From assembly GCF_900143205.1 (NCBI RefSeq), contig NZ_FRDH01000008.1, positions 62,001 through 126,000 on the forward strand: DNA of 64,000 nucleotides, written 5' to 3'. Source of the stretch: Butyrivibrio hungatei DSM 14810. Lineage in GTDB: Bacteria > Bacillota > Clostridia > Lachnospirales > Lachnospiraceae. This document shows, piece after piece, positions 56,079-64,000 of this stretch (positions are counted from its first letter, which is position 1; every line of letters begins with the position of its first letter). Both the position numbers and the translations under genes were made by a program. Under the pieces are notes generated by a model. It was not told the DNA's origin. It searched no databases and saw only the letters and a list, made by a program, of their open reading frames with translations.

Positions 56079-57284
56079 TTAGTGAATGTTATCAAATGTT
56101 GTAACCTTGATAGCTGTTGTAGGCATAGCATCGATATTGCTATCTACTGTTACAGTACCATCAGCCATTGACTTAACAAGAGCCTTGTAATCGTCAACTG
56201 TGAAGTTCTTCATTGACCATGTCTCTGTTGGAAGCTGAACATAGTTAAGTGATGGATCATCACCTGAAACGATACCGAGGTTCTCAATCTTTCCTGAGTG
56301 AGCATCCCAGTTACCAGCAACTACATCTGTAAGTGTTGCATTAACTGTAGCAGCAAGACCCTTCATAGCAGATGTTACGCAAACGCCCTCGCCATAAAGT
56401 CCATCAATTGTGCCAGACTGATCAACGTCAACACCAACAAGCTTACCGTCTACCTTCTTAGCAGCCTCACCAGCTGATGTGAAGATACCGCCACCGCAAG
56501 CAAATACGATTTCTGTTCCGTTAGAATACCATGTATCCATTGTAGCTGTGATAGCTTCGTCACCGAAGAACTGTCCACCGTATACATAGTTAACTTCTAC
56601 GTCAGAAGCAATACCGAGCTCATTAGCTGCAGCGTCTGCACCCTGAACGAAACCATAACCATAACGAACAACAGCAGGAACTGCCATACCGCCAAGGAAA
56701 CCAAGCTTCTTGTAGCCTTCCTTAACTACAGCATAACCAGCCATGTAACCAGCAAGCTCTTCCTGGTATGTGAATGAGCAAACGTTTGCAGGAAGCTCTG
56801 TAACACCAGCGCCTTCGAAGTCACCCTGTGAAACGTCAAGAGCAATGATTCTTACTTCTGGGTTAGAATCAGCTACTGATGCGATCATTCCAGCGAAAAG
56901 ATATCCAGGAACAACAATTACGTTATAGCCATCAGCAACAGCATTGTTGAAAGCTGCTGTACGAGCCTCATCAGAGTCCTCTGTTGGCTTGTAGTACTGG
57001 AAATCAAGACCATTTTCCTTAGCAAAAGCATCTGAAGCCTCGTAAGTTGTCTGGTTGAATGACATATCTGTGATGTCACCAGAGTCTGTGATCATAGCGA
57101 TCTTAATGTCAGATGTTGCCTCTGTGTTGTCTGCTTCTGGAGCTGCCTCTTCTGTTGCAGGCTCTTCTGTTGCAGGCTCTTCTGTAGCAGGTGTCTCAGT
57201 TGCAGGTGCTTCTGTTGAACCACAAGCTACAAGAGAAGCTACCATTGTTGCAGCCATAAGTACTGCAAGGAATTTCTTTTTCAT
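56079..57284 (-). CDS. BMP-family nucleoside-binding lipoprotein
   Basis: 401 residues. A signal peptide ends in the lipobox LVAC with Cys21. An Ala/Thr/Glu/Pro-rich spacer (~25-60, repeating ATEEP) then leads to the PnrA/BMP domain (IAMITDSGDITDMSFNQTTYEA; FLGGMAVPAVVRYGYGF). It captures nucleosides outside the membrane for the ABC system encoded next. The repeat region is exact at DNA level over several units and could vary in length. Confidence 0.94.
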   Translation of the reverse strand: MKKKFLAVLMAATMVASLVACGSTEAPATETPATEEPATEEPATEEAAPEADNTEATSDIKIAMITDSGDITDMSFNQTTYEASDAFAKENGLDFQYYKPTEDSDEARTAAFNNAVADGYNVIVVPGYLFAGMIASVADSNPEVRIIALDVSQGDFEGAGVTELPANVCSFTYQEELAGYMAGYAVVKEGYKKLGFLGGMAVPAVVRYGYGFVQGADAAANELGIASDVEVNYVYGGQFFGDEAITATMDTWYSNGTEIVFACGGGIFTSAGEAAKKVDGKLVGVDVDQSGTIDGLYGEGVCVTSAMKGLAATVNATLTDVVAGNWDAHSGKIENLGIVSGDDPSLNYVQLPTETWSMKNFTVDDYKALVKSMADGTVTVDSNIDAMPTTAIKVTTFDNIH

Positions 57285-57332
57285 AATCGTCCTCCATTTT
57301 TTGATTGATGAAAATTTTTATAATAAAACCAT

Positions 57333-58109
57333 TTAGGCTTTATCCCACTCAATAAGATTCTTAACCGCTTCGATTGTTGTCTTATAGACTATATCCATAT
57401 CATGGACCTGAGGATTTGAAAGTCCTTTCTTGGCTCTTTCCTGATTGGCAACAACTAAAAGGATAGAACCTGTTCTGACTCTCAAATAATCTCCCACAAC
57501 AAAGAGTGTAGAACTCTCCATCTCAGAACAAAGTGCACCGCACTTTATCCATGCATCCCATTTATACAAAAGCTCTGGTCCCACAGGCTTAGTCTCTGGC
57601 TCATGCTGACCAAAGAATGAATCCTTGCACTGTGCAACCCCAACGTGATACTTGGCACCAGTCTTCTTGGCACCCTGTACAAGCGCTGTTACAACATCAA
57701 ATGTAGCTACTGCCGGATACTCGATAGGAGCATATTCCTTAGAAGTTCCCTCTGCTCTGATAGCACCAGAAGCAATAACTACGTCACCACCAATGACATC
57801 ATCCTGCATTCCGCCTGATGTGCCCATTCTGATAAAAGTATCAGCTCCGCACTTTGCAAGCTCTTCAACACAGATTGCTGTAGAAGCTCCACCGATACCA
57901 TGAGAAATAACACTGACCTTCTCACCATTCAAAGTGCCAGTGTAACAATTATATTCTCTGTTATATGCAACAAATTTGGGATCATCAAAGAAACTAGCAA
58001 TATATTCACATCTTCCAGGATCACCTGTAAGAATGACATATCTGCCCACATCCCCCTTACCAACATGTGTATGGTACTGATAACCAGCACCTTCTGTATA
58101 ATCTACCAT
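57333..58109 (-). CDS. udp: Uridine phosphorylase-type nucleoside phosphorylase
   Basis: 258 residues of the trimeric/hexameric PNP-UDP fold: [15 protein letters not shown] near the start, [21 protein letters not shown] and the substrate loop [24 protein letters not shown]. It splits uridine to uracil and ribose 1-phosphate. First gene of the salvage operon before the BMP lipoprotein. Deoxyuridine or thymidine use is possible. Confidence 0.93.
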   Translation of the reverse strand: MVDYTEGAGYQYHTHVGKGDVGRYVILTGDPGRCEYIASFFDDPKFVAYNREYNCYTGTLNGEKVSVISHGIGGASTAICVEELAKCGADTFIRMGTSGGMQDDVIGGDVVIASGAIRAEGTSKEYAPIEYPAVATFDVVTALVQGAKKTGAKYHVGVAQCKDSFFGQHEPETKPVGPELLYKWDAWIKCGALCSEMESSTLFVVGDYLRVRTGSILLVVANQERAKKGLSNPQVHDMDIVYKTTIEAVKNLIEWDKA

Positions 58110-58199
58110 AAATACCTTAATTCACTCCATTAAAATTAAAAGAAAATTTAAAAAACCCACTATTATTATAGATTAATTGATAATAAAAGTCATCATCAA

Positions 58200-58712
58200 T
58201 TATAAAAGACCAGGAATCACATGTATCTTGATCTGCTTATTTTCTATATCAATATCCAAGATACAATCCTTTATGGCTGGAATATAAACATTTTCTTCGC
58301 CATCTTCTCTTTTCATTTCATAGACATCATTGGCTCCAGTCTGAATGACGTCTACCAATGTTCCGAGAACTGTTCCCTCTTCATCTACGATCGTAAGGCC
58401 AATAAGATCAGCACAATAATATTCCCCAGGCTGAAGCTTAATTGCATCCTTTCTCTCGATTGTAAGTTCACAGCCCTTTAACTTCTCAACTTCATTTATA
58501 TCGTTGAACTGTTTGAACTTAACGATAACAAATTTCTTGAAAAATTTGGCACTCTGAACATCAAGTTCTATCTCTTCACCTCGCTTTGTATGAAGAGTTA
58601 CCTTTTTTAACTTTTTAAATCTGTTTGGATCTTCAGTAGTAGGAAAAACGTTAACTTCACCATGAAGTCCATGGGTAGAGGCTATTACGCCAACTTGGAA
58701 TCTATCTGTCAT
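58200..58712 (-). CDS. rimM: 16S rRNA processing protein RimM
   Basis: 170 residues. The N-terminal barrel (GVIASTHGLHGEVNVFPTTEDPNRF) and the C-terminal PRC-barrel (YYCADLIGLTIVDEEGTVLG; VYIPAIKDCILDIDI) are both complete. It helps to mature the 3' head of the 30S subunit. It follows trmD by three bases in the normal rpsP-khpA-trmD cluster, although here rimM comes last. Confidence 0.96.
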   Translation of the reverse strand: MTDRFQVGVIASTHGLHGEVNVFPTTEDPNRFKKLKKVTLHTKRGEEIELDVQSAKFFKKFVIVKFKQFNDINEVEKLKGCELTIERKDAIKLQPGEYYCADLIGLTIVDEEGTVLGTLVDVIQTGANDVYEMKREDGEENVYIPAIKDCILDIDIENKQIKIHVIPGLL

Positions 58713-58715
58713 TTA

Positions 58716-59459
58716 CTACCTCTTTCTCTTCTTTTTCTCAGGCTTTGGTGGATTTTCCAAAAGCCATTTTTCATAGAGATCAGGTCTGCGTTCCTTAGTT
58801 CTAATTATAGACTGTTCTAAGCGCCATTCATCAACTTTTTTGTGATCTCCTGAAAGCAGTATCGCAGGCACTTTTTTGCCCATCCACTCTTCAGGTCTAG
58901 AATACTGAGGGTATTCAAGGAGATTGTTGTTAAAGCTCTCCGTCATAGCTGATTCATCATTACTAAGAACTCCAGGGACAAGTCTGGAAATGGCATCAAT
59001 CATGACCATAGCCGGCAGTTCACCACCAGTAAGTACATAATCGCCAATAGAAACATAATCTGTTACGATTTCTTCAAGAACTCTCTCATCAACGCCTTCA
59101 TAATGGCCACAAAGAAAAATAATATCTTCTTCCTTGGCAAGTTCTGCCGCCATTTTCTGATTAAATACGCTACCCTGAGGAGTAACATAGATCACACGAG
59201 GCTTTTTATCTGTCTTTTCAGAAATCTTGTTCTTAATAGACAAATAACAATCATAAATAGGCTGAGCCTGCATAAGCATACCAGCTCCGCCACCGTATGT
59301 ATAATCATCAACCTTATGATGTTTATAGTCGTTAGTATAATCCCTGATATTAACAGCATTAAAGGATATATACCCCTTATCACTGGCCCTTCCGGTAATA
59401 CTGTTGGAAAGACTCTGCTGTATCATCTCAGGAAACAAAGTCATAATATGAAAATTCAT
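58716..59459 (-). CDS. trmD: tRNA (guanine-37-N1) methyltransferase
   Basis: 247 residues. The trefoil-knot SAM site includes VIYVTPQGSVFNQ, FLCGHYEGVDERV and SIGDYVLTGGELPAMVMIDAISR, with the catalytic Asp in the linker and a basic tail (KPEKKKRKR). It methylates G37 of tRNAs reading CNN codons and prevents +1 slips. The C-terminal 40 residues form the tRNA-binding domain. Confidence 0.98.
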   Translation of the reverse strand: MNFHIMTLFPEMIQQSLSNSITGRASDKGYISFNAVNIRDYTNDYKHHKVDDYTYGGGAGMLMQAQPIYDCYLSIKNKISEKTDKKPRVIYVTPQGSVFNQKMAAELAKEEDIIFLCGHYEGVDERVLEEIVTDYVSIGDYVLTGGELPAMVMIDAISRLVPGVLSNDESAMTESFNNNLLEYPQYSRPEEWMGKKVPAILLSGDHKKVDEWRLEQSIIRTKERRPDLYEKWLLENPPKPEKKKRKR

Positions 59460-59476
59460 AAATCTTTCTCTTAAAA

Positions 59477-59512
59477 ATGAGTCGAATAAAGTATTAACTC
59501 TATTCGACTCAT
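59477..59512 (-). terminator. Hairpin between khpA and trmD
   Basis: ATGAGTCGAATA pairs perfectly with TATTCGACTCAT (12 bp) around 12 bases; TTTTT follows on the minus strand. It would part rpsP-khpA from trmD-rimM and reduce expression of the methyltransferase relative to the ribosomal protein. Confidence 0.8.
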
Positions 59513-59519
59513 ATCTGGC

Positions 59520-59747
59520 TTAAACTATTTCAACATCAACCTTAACGTTTTCTCTAGTAGATGCTGCCTTAACTACAGCTCTGATTGCCTTAGCAATACG
59601 GCCCTGTTTGCCAATTACCTTGCCCATGTCTGAAGGTGCAACATGAAGCTCGATCATAATATTACGCCCGTCAGCCTTCTCGGTAACAACTACCTCGTCA
59701 GGATTATCAACAAGCGCTCTTGCGATTACTTCAACTAACTCTTTCAT
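59520..59747 (-). CDS. khpA: KH-domain RNA-binding protein KhpA (YlqC)
   Basis: 75 residues making one KH domain with the GxxG loop in VIGKQGRIAKAIRAVVKAA. It binds RNA and, with KhpB in related bacteria, affects cell elongation and translation. Its position between rpsP and trmD is standard in Firmicutes. Confidence 0.96.
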   Translation of the reverse strand: MKELVEVIARALVDNPDEVVVTEKADGRNIMIELHVAPSDMGKVIGKQGRIAKAIRAVVKAASTRENVKVDVEIV

Positions 59748-59791
59748 ATGTTAACCTCCGGCATAAGTAATTTTTTAAATATCAATACAAA

Positions 59792-60037
59792 TTACTTTGT
59801 GATACCGGCCTGTCTGAAAAGCTTTGCAACTGACTCTGTAGGCTGTGCACCATTAGCGATCCACTTCTTTGCAAGCTCCTCGTTAACCTTAACTGTGCTA
59901 GGATCTGTGTTAGGATCGTATGTTCCGATCTCCTCGATGAACTTACCCTGTACAGGGAACTTTGAATCAGAAACGATGATTCTGTAGAAAGGAACCTTCT
60001 TCTTACCAATTCTCTTTAATCTGATCTTTACTGCCAT
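59792..60037 (-). CDS. rpsP: 30S ribosomal protein S16
   Basis: 81 residues. [27 protein letters not shown] is the conserved start and [16 protein letters not shown] the second half. An early-binding protein of the 30S body. GGAGG is upstream of ATG 60037. Confidence 0.98.
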   Translation of the reverse strand: MAVKIRLKRIGKKKVPFYRIIVSDSKFPVQGKFIEEIGTYDPNTDPSTVKVNEELAKKWIANGAQPTESVAKLFRQAGITK

Positions 60038-60116
60038 TTTAAATTTCCTCCATTAAATAAATAAAATAGAATTTTTAATTTTATATGTGTTAAACAGCAT
60101 TTCGCTGAAAGACATA

Positions 60117-61487
60117 TCAAAATGGGAATCCACCTTTGCCAAAGCCACCAAGGCCACCAAATTTGCCAAAGCCTCTTTTGCCGCCCATAAGTCCTGGCAT
60201 CTGTTTCATCATCTTCTGCATCTGTTCAAACTGCTTGATAAAGCGGTTAACTTCTGCAATGTCATTACCTGATCCCTTAGCTATTCTGAACTTTCTCTGT
60301 GGGCTCATAAGCTTAGGATTCTTGCGTTCCTCAGGCGTCATTGAAAGCACGATGGCTTCAATTCTTGCAAGTTTCTTTTCATCTGGGAGCTGATCATCAC
60401 TGATCTTGCCCATTCCAGGAAGCATTCCCATGATTGCTGAAAGGCCACCCATGTTGCGCATCTGCTTCATGCTCTCAAGGTACATCTCAAAATCTATCTT
60501 GCCCTTCTTCATCTTGGAAGCCATCTCGCGATCTTTTTCAATATCGCGGTCCTGGTTGGCCTCTACAGCCTTATCAATAAGACTTAAGACATCTCCCATT
60601 CCAAGGATACGACTTGCCATTCTATCTGGATAGAACTGCTCAATATCTGTAAGTTTCTCACCCATACATACATAGATGATAGGCTTACCGGTAACAGCCT
60701 TGGTTGAAAGAGCTGCACCGCCTCGTGAATCACCATCCATCTTGGAGAGGATGATTCCATTGATGCCGACCTTTTCATTGAACTGCTCAGCAACATTAAC
60801 TGCTTCCTGACCAGTCATGGCATCAACTACAAGAAGTGTATGATGAACTGTTACGGCATCCTTGATGTCCCTAAGTTCCTTCATCATTGCTTCATCTATC
60901 TGAAGACGACCAGCAGTATCAAGAATTACTACATTGTGGCCGTGTTCCTTGGCATAATCCATAGCTGACTTGGCAATCTTAACAGGACTAACATCTGTTC
61001 CCATTGAGAAAAAGTCAACTTCCTGTTTCTTGGCATTTACTTCCAACTGATCAATAGCAGCTGGTCTGTAAATATCGCAGGCTACCAATAGAGGTTTTCT
61101 TCTGTTCTTAAGCTTGCCTGCAAGCTTGGCTGCTGTAGTAGTCTTACCAGCACCCTGAAGACCGCACATCATGATAACTGTGATGTACTTGCTATCCTGA
61201 AGCTGAAGTTCAGTAGCTTCAGAACCCATAAGATTGGTCAACTCTTCATTGACGATCTTGATTACCATCTGTGCAGGATTGAGTCCGTTTAAAACATCCT
61301 CACCGATTGCCTTCTCCTGTACAGCGTTAATGAACTGTTTAACAACCTTAAAGCTAACGTCCGCTTCAAGAAGCGCCATCTTGACTTCTTTTAATGCGAG
61401 CTTAACGTCATCTTCTGTTAACTTACCCTTACTCTTAAGCCCTTTAAAGGCATTTTGTAATTTATCTGTAAGACTTTCAAAAGCCAT
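60117..61487 (-). CDS. ffh: Signal recognition particle protein Ffh
   Basis: 456 residues: the N domain (ESLTDKLQNAFKGLK), the GTPase G domain (GLQGAGKTTTAAKLAG; DTAGRLQID; SKMDGD) and the Met-rich M domain (MKKGKIDFEMYLESMKQMRNMGG; MMKQMPGLMGG) ending in Gly/Phe repeats. It targets membrane proteins to the translocon. Overlaps ylxM by one base. Confidence 0.98.
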   Translation of the reverse strand: MAFESLTDKLQNAFKGLKSKGKLTEDDVKLALKEVKMALLEADVSFKVVKQFINAVQEKAIGEDVLNGLNPAQMVIKIVNEELTNLMGSEATELQLQDSKYITVIMMCGLQGAGKTTTAAKLAGKLKNRRKPLLVACDIYRPAAIDQLEVNAKKQEVDFFSMGTDVSPVKIAKSAMDYAKEHGHNVVILDTAGRLQIDEAMMKELRDIKDAVTVHHTLLVVDAMTGQEAVNVAEQFNEKVGINGIILSKMDGDSRGGAALSTKAVTGKPIIYVCMGEKLTDIEQFYPDRMASRILGMGDVLSLIDKAVEANQDRDIEKDREMASKMKKGKIDFEMYLESMKQMRNMGGLSAIMGMLPGMGKISDDQLPDEKKLARIEAIVLSMTPEERKNPKLMSPQRKFRIAKGSGNDIAEVNRFIKQFEQMQKMMKQMPGLMGGKRGFGKFGGLGGFGKGGFPF

Positions 61488-61837
61488 TAACTATTTAGCT
61501 CCTCTAATATATTACTGGAAATAGTGTTTACTTTGTTTCGAAATTCTATATCACTGATATCAGCGGATCCCTTGGAAAGCTTCTGCAACTGCTCTGCATT
61601 CTCTTTGATAGCTTCAAATCTTCTGATCATGTGAAGTCTATCTTCATATCCCTGCATGGTCTTGGTACATCTCTTGATAAGATCATGTACTCCCTGCTTG
61701 CTGATACCATGTTCATCTGCAATCTCAGTCAGTGACAGATCGTCATAAACAGCTGCTTCATATACTTTTCTCTGATGTTCAGTTAGAAGCTCGCCGTAAA
61801 AATCATACAACAAGCCTTGCTCTACGATTTTTTTCAT
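61487..61837 (-). CDS. ylxM: YlxM, SRP operon helix-turn-helix protein
   Basis: About 116 residues. LTEHQRKVYEAAVYDDLSLTEIADEHGISKQGVHDLIKR is a sigma-region-4-like helix-turn-helix. In Streptococcus the homologue enhances SRP activity rather than acting as a plain DNA-binding factor. I use ATG 61837, six bases after GGAAGAGG, instead of the longer frame to 61900. Confidence 0.93.
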   Translation of the reverse strand: MKKIVEQGLLYDFYGELLTEHQRKVYEAAVYDDLSLTEIADEHGISKQGVHDLIKRCTKTMQGYEDRLHMIRRFEAIKENAEQLQKLSKGSADISDIEFRNKVNTISSNILEELNS

Positions 61838-61917
61838 GAATGACCTCTTCCGGCAAAATTGCACAATGAATATATTATACAAAATAATAATAGGTGTCAA
61901 GTATTTTTTCTTGACAC

Positions 61918-62763
61918 CTATATCTTGACATCAGATGGTAAAATTCCAAGCTGATTTTTAAATGCTCTGCTAAAAGAGGAATAATCTTTAAAACCACACT
62001 CAAGGCAGGCTGTAGTAGCCGGCATTCCTGACATTATCAGGTTTCTGGCCATCAGTATCCTCTTTTCAGAAATGTACTGATGAACAGAATATCCAGTTTC
62101 ATTTTTGAAGATCCTCATCATATGATATTTGCTCATAAAGAAGTGATCTGCAAGAAAATCGATTGAAAGATCTTTACTAAGATTCTCATTTATATATTCG
62201 ATAAGATCCACAACTTTTCTGTTATATCTTGCCTCTGGCTTAAATCCGAAATTTTCCTCAATGCAGGCCTTGTTAAAAGAAATAAGGAACCGTAAAACAT
62301 CGATTCTGGTAGTAAGCTTGCCTGCGTACTCCTTATCCTCTATATTAAGATCCTCTTTGATCTTAATCAGAGAATCATAGATATCAGCACTTACATTTGC
62401 CGGAAATCTCACCACGTGGCTTGCCACTTCTTCTGTTTTATCAAAGGCATTTAAAAGACCATATTTTTCAAGGAAATCGTTACTCAGATACAGAATGATC
62501 CTGTCATAATCCTTGCCATCACCAGCCTCAAAAACAGGCTTATGAATGGCATACCTGTTTACAAGCACAAAATCGAAGGGCAAAAGATCATACTCTCGCC
62601 CTTCGATTATATATTTTACATTTCCGCCAAGAACAAGTATCAGCTTATGAAAATCATGATAATGAAAAGGAACATCAAGCTTTTCACTATTTTTGATGTG
62701 AAAGAACTTATAATCCTGATTCAGATAACCCTTTTGTTCATAGCTTTTATCAATATTATTCAT
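61918..62763 (-). CDS. AraC-family transcriptional regulator
   Basis: 281 residues with an N-terminal cupin-like sensing domain (FHYHDFHKLILVLGGNVKYIIEG) and two C-terminal helix-turn-helices (DLSIDFLADHFFMSKYHMMRIFKN; TTACLECGFKDYSSFSRAFKNQLG). It ends 18 bases before the ylxM unit and starts after the GH25 gene on the same strand. The ligand, perhaps a sugar, is unknown. Confidence 0.9.
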   Translation of the reverse strand: MNNIDKSYEQKGYLNQDYKFFHIKNSEKLDVPFHYHDFHKLILVLGGNVKYIIEGREYDLLPFDFVLVNRYAIHKPVFEAGDGKDYDRIILYLSNDFLEKYGLLNAFDKTEEVASHVVRFPANVSADIYDSLIKIKEDLNIEDKEYAGKLTTRIDVLRFLISFNKACIEENFGFKPEARYNRKVVDLIEYINENLSKDLSIDFLADHFFMSKYHMMRIFKNETGYSVHQYISEKRILMARNLIMSGMPATTACLECGFKDYSSFSRAFKNQLGILPSDVKI

Positions 62764-62767
62764 AGTA

Positions 62768-63856
62768 TCAATAATCAGTTATACAAATGTTAAGGTCAAC
62801 GTTTCCATCGATTCCATCCACTTTACCAGAATCTGTATACTGCCAGATATTAAAGTGATATGGATAATACTGTTCTTCTCCATAATATGCGATCCAGATG
62901 TCATAATCATCAACATCTGCCGCGTCCATAAGCAATGTAAAGGACTTAACATTGCCGTAGATCATAGGAGTATAGCCAGCCTTCTTGACTGTGTCGCAGA
63001 AAGTCCTGGCTACAAGTTCATATTCTTCAGTAGTCAGATTTAAAGTTCTGGCTGAATCAGACTCAGCAGACTCAACATCAATAACTACAGGGTATTTGAT
63101 ATCATAAGGCTCGATCATATCAAGAAGTATCTGAACTTCCTCACGGGCCTCCTGCTCATTGATAGCCTGTGTGTAGAAATACACACCAACATCAATACCA
63201 TTCGCTAAAGCGCCTTCAATATTATCTGTAAAGCAGTCATCTAGAACGATCTTGCCCTCAGTATTACCTCTAAAGCCAACTCTGATAAATGCAAAATCAA
63301 TGCCCTGTGCTGCAACCTTCTCCCAGTTGATCTTCCCCTGGAATCTTGAAACATCAACTCCCTGTTTCACTTTAACATTGATATCAGGACCCACATATTC
63401 AAGAAATCCCTTGTCATTATAAGCAAAGTCTCCCTGTGAGAATCCGTGATGCTCAATCTGGTCAGATATTGGGAAGAAGTAATATCTTCCAGCACTTGCA
63501 ACAACTATCTGATCAGGGAAAAGAGATCTGATTGTAGCTGTAGTGCCTTCACCAGCTTCAAGCTTTTGCTGGATCATATCTCTAAAAGACTTCTTAGTCT
63601 TTTCCTCAACCTCTTTTTTAGCTTCATCAAGCATGATCCTGGTTTCTGTCTCTGTATAGTAGCCCTCATTGTTAAGAGCTTCCAACTCGCTCCTGACCGC
63701 CTCTTCTTCTCTCTGAAGAGTAGCATTCTTGATAAGCAAAGTGATACTAAAGATAAATGCCATTACAGCAAGTAAGCTCAAAAATATAATAGAAATTATG
63801 TTATGAGTATTACGCACCCCTCGTCTCTCACGAGTGTCCAAGCTAGTATTATTCAT
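62768..63856 (-). CDS. Membrane-anchored GH25 lysozyme-like hydrolase
   Basis: 362 residues. A membrane helix (~19-43) and a coiled coil (~45-90) lead to a GH25 domain (VDVSRFQGKINWEKVAAQGIDFAFIRVGFRG; VIDVESAES; YDIWIAYYGEE; IWQYTDSG). It probably acts on the cell's own wall, tethered to the outer face. It has no wall-binding repeats, unlike the prophage endolysin. The first residues (NNTSLDTRERRGVRN) are cytoplasmic. Confidence 0.9.
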   Translation of the reverse strand: MNNTSLDTRERRGVRNTHNIISIIFLSLLAVMAFIFSITLLIKNATLQREEEAVRSELEALNNEGYYTETETRIMLDEAKKEVEEKTKKSFRDMIQQKLEAGEGTTATIRSLFPDQIVVASAGRYYFFPISDQIEHHGFSQGDFAYNDKGFLEYVGPDINVKVKQGVDVSRFQGKINWEKVAAQGIDFAFIRVGFRGNTEGKIVLDDCFTDNIEGALANGIDVGVYFYTQAINEQEAREEVQILLDMIEPYDIKYPVVIDVESAESDSARTLNLTTEEYELVARTFCDTVKKAGYTPMIYGNVKSFTLLMDAADVDDYDIWIAYYGEEQYYPYHFNIWQYTDSGKVDGIDGNVDLNICITDY

Positions 63857-63858
63857 AA

Positions 63859-64000
63859 TTAGATTCTCTCATCAAAATAGCTTTTGTATCCTTCACCGTA
63901 GATCTCACTTGCACTTGAGATGATCATAAATGCATTAGGATCCTCGTCTCTTACGATATCCTCAGCAAGAGGTGAAAGTCTCTTTTTAATTGCGCACATG
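63859..64000 (-). CDS. C-terminal end of a YitT/DUF2179-like membrane protein (partial)
   Basis: Only the last ~46 residues are in the window. IKKRLSPLAEDIVRDEDPNAFMIISSASEIYGEGYK matches the cytoplasmic DUF2179 end of YitT-type proteins, in which a DPxAFxxIxxxxEVxGxGF motif is typical. The membrane part lies beyond 64000, so the call is by the tail only. Confidence 0.7.
   Translation of the reverse strand, partial: MCAIKKRLSPLAEDIVRDEDPNAFMIISSASEIYGEGYKSYFDERI

Overview
The window looks like a chromosomal segment of a low-GC, Gram-positive anaerobe of the Lachnospiraceae kind (Butyrivibrio/Pseudobutyrivibrio-like). This is inferred from strong AGGAGG-type ribosome sites, a T-box before tyrS, a THF riboswitch before folT, the rpsP-khpA-rimM-trmD-rplS-lepB-rbgA-rnhB order, and flagellar gene relatives next to it. 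It is interrupted by one complete-looking tailed prophage of about 29.7 kb (16856-46601).

Left chromosomal part (1-16830): a metal-efflux operon (arsR, a free HMA metallochaperone, a cut-off P-type ATPase) with a 13-bp-arm operator; an unknown gene and a GH27 alpha-galactosidase; tyrS under a tyrosine T-box; a small unknown gene; folT under a THF riboswitch; gpsA, plsY, der and a PDZ/radical-SAM (DUF512) gene in one operon; prs; a two-component system; pgeF and yraN.

Prophage: all structural and replication genes are on the minus strand; the repressor and a large serine recombinase are on the plus strand at the right end. Read in the direction of transcription: Cro-like regulator, small early genes, a SleB-like hydrolase, an HUH Rep, an RNase-H-fold protein without catalytic acids, many small cassettes, a DUF1492-type regulator, HNH, portal, a Lys/Ser-rich protein, a MuF-like minor head protein with an HExxH C-terminal domain plus a tiny following gene, TerL, scaffold, major capsid, connectors, tail tube, a frameshifted tail chaperone pair, tape measure, Dit, Gp37-like protein, a large tip/fibre protein, a diversity-generating retroelement (DGR), holin and endolysin. 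The DGR is the outstanding system. A 101-bp template repeat (20398-20498) and a variable repeat (20683-20783, the 3' end of the 805-aa fibre gene) differ at 15 places, and every one is an adenine in the sense strand of the template. The reverse transcriptase has the LGxxxSQ signature of DGR enzymes. No Avd protein is recognisable.

The prophage ends can be read to the base. It sits inside the last codons of an flhB-like gene whose original 3' end is still joined to yraN at the left end. Joining the two phage halves rebuilds a 50-bp attP with perfect 15-bp inverted arms around an AA dinucleotide. The phage half supplies synonymous codons plus a new stop, so the host protein keeps almost the same C-terminus.

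Right chromosomal part (46570-64000): flhB-like, a FliK-like gene, rnhB, lepB, rbgA, a second lepB, rplS; a nucleoside uptake and salvage operon (udp, BMP lipoprotein, ABC ATPase, two permeases, cdd); rimM, trmD, khpA, rpsP, ffh, ylxM; an AraC regulator, a membrane-anchored GH25 enzyme and the end of a YitT-like gene.
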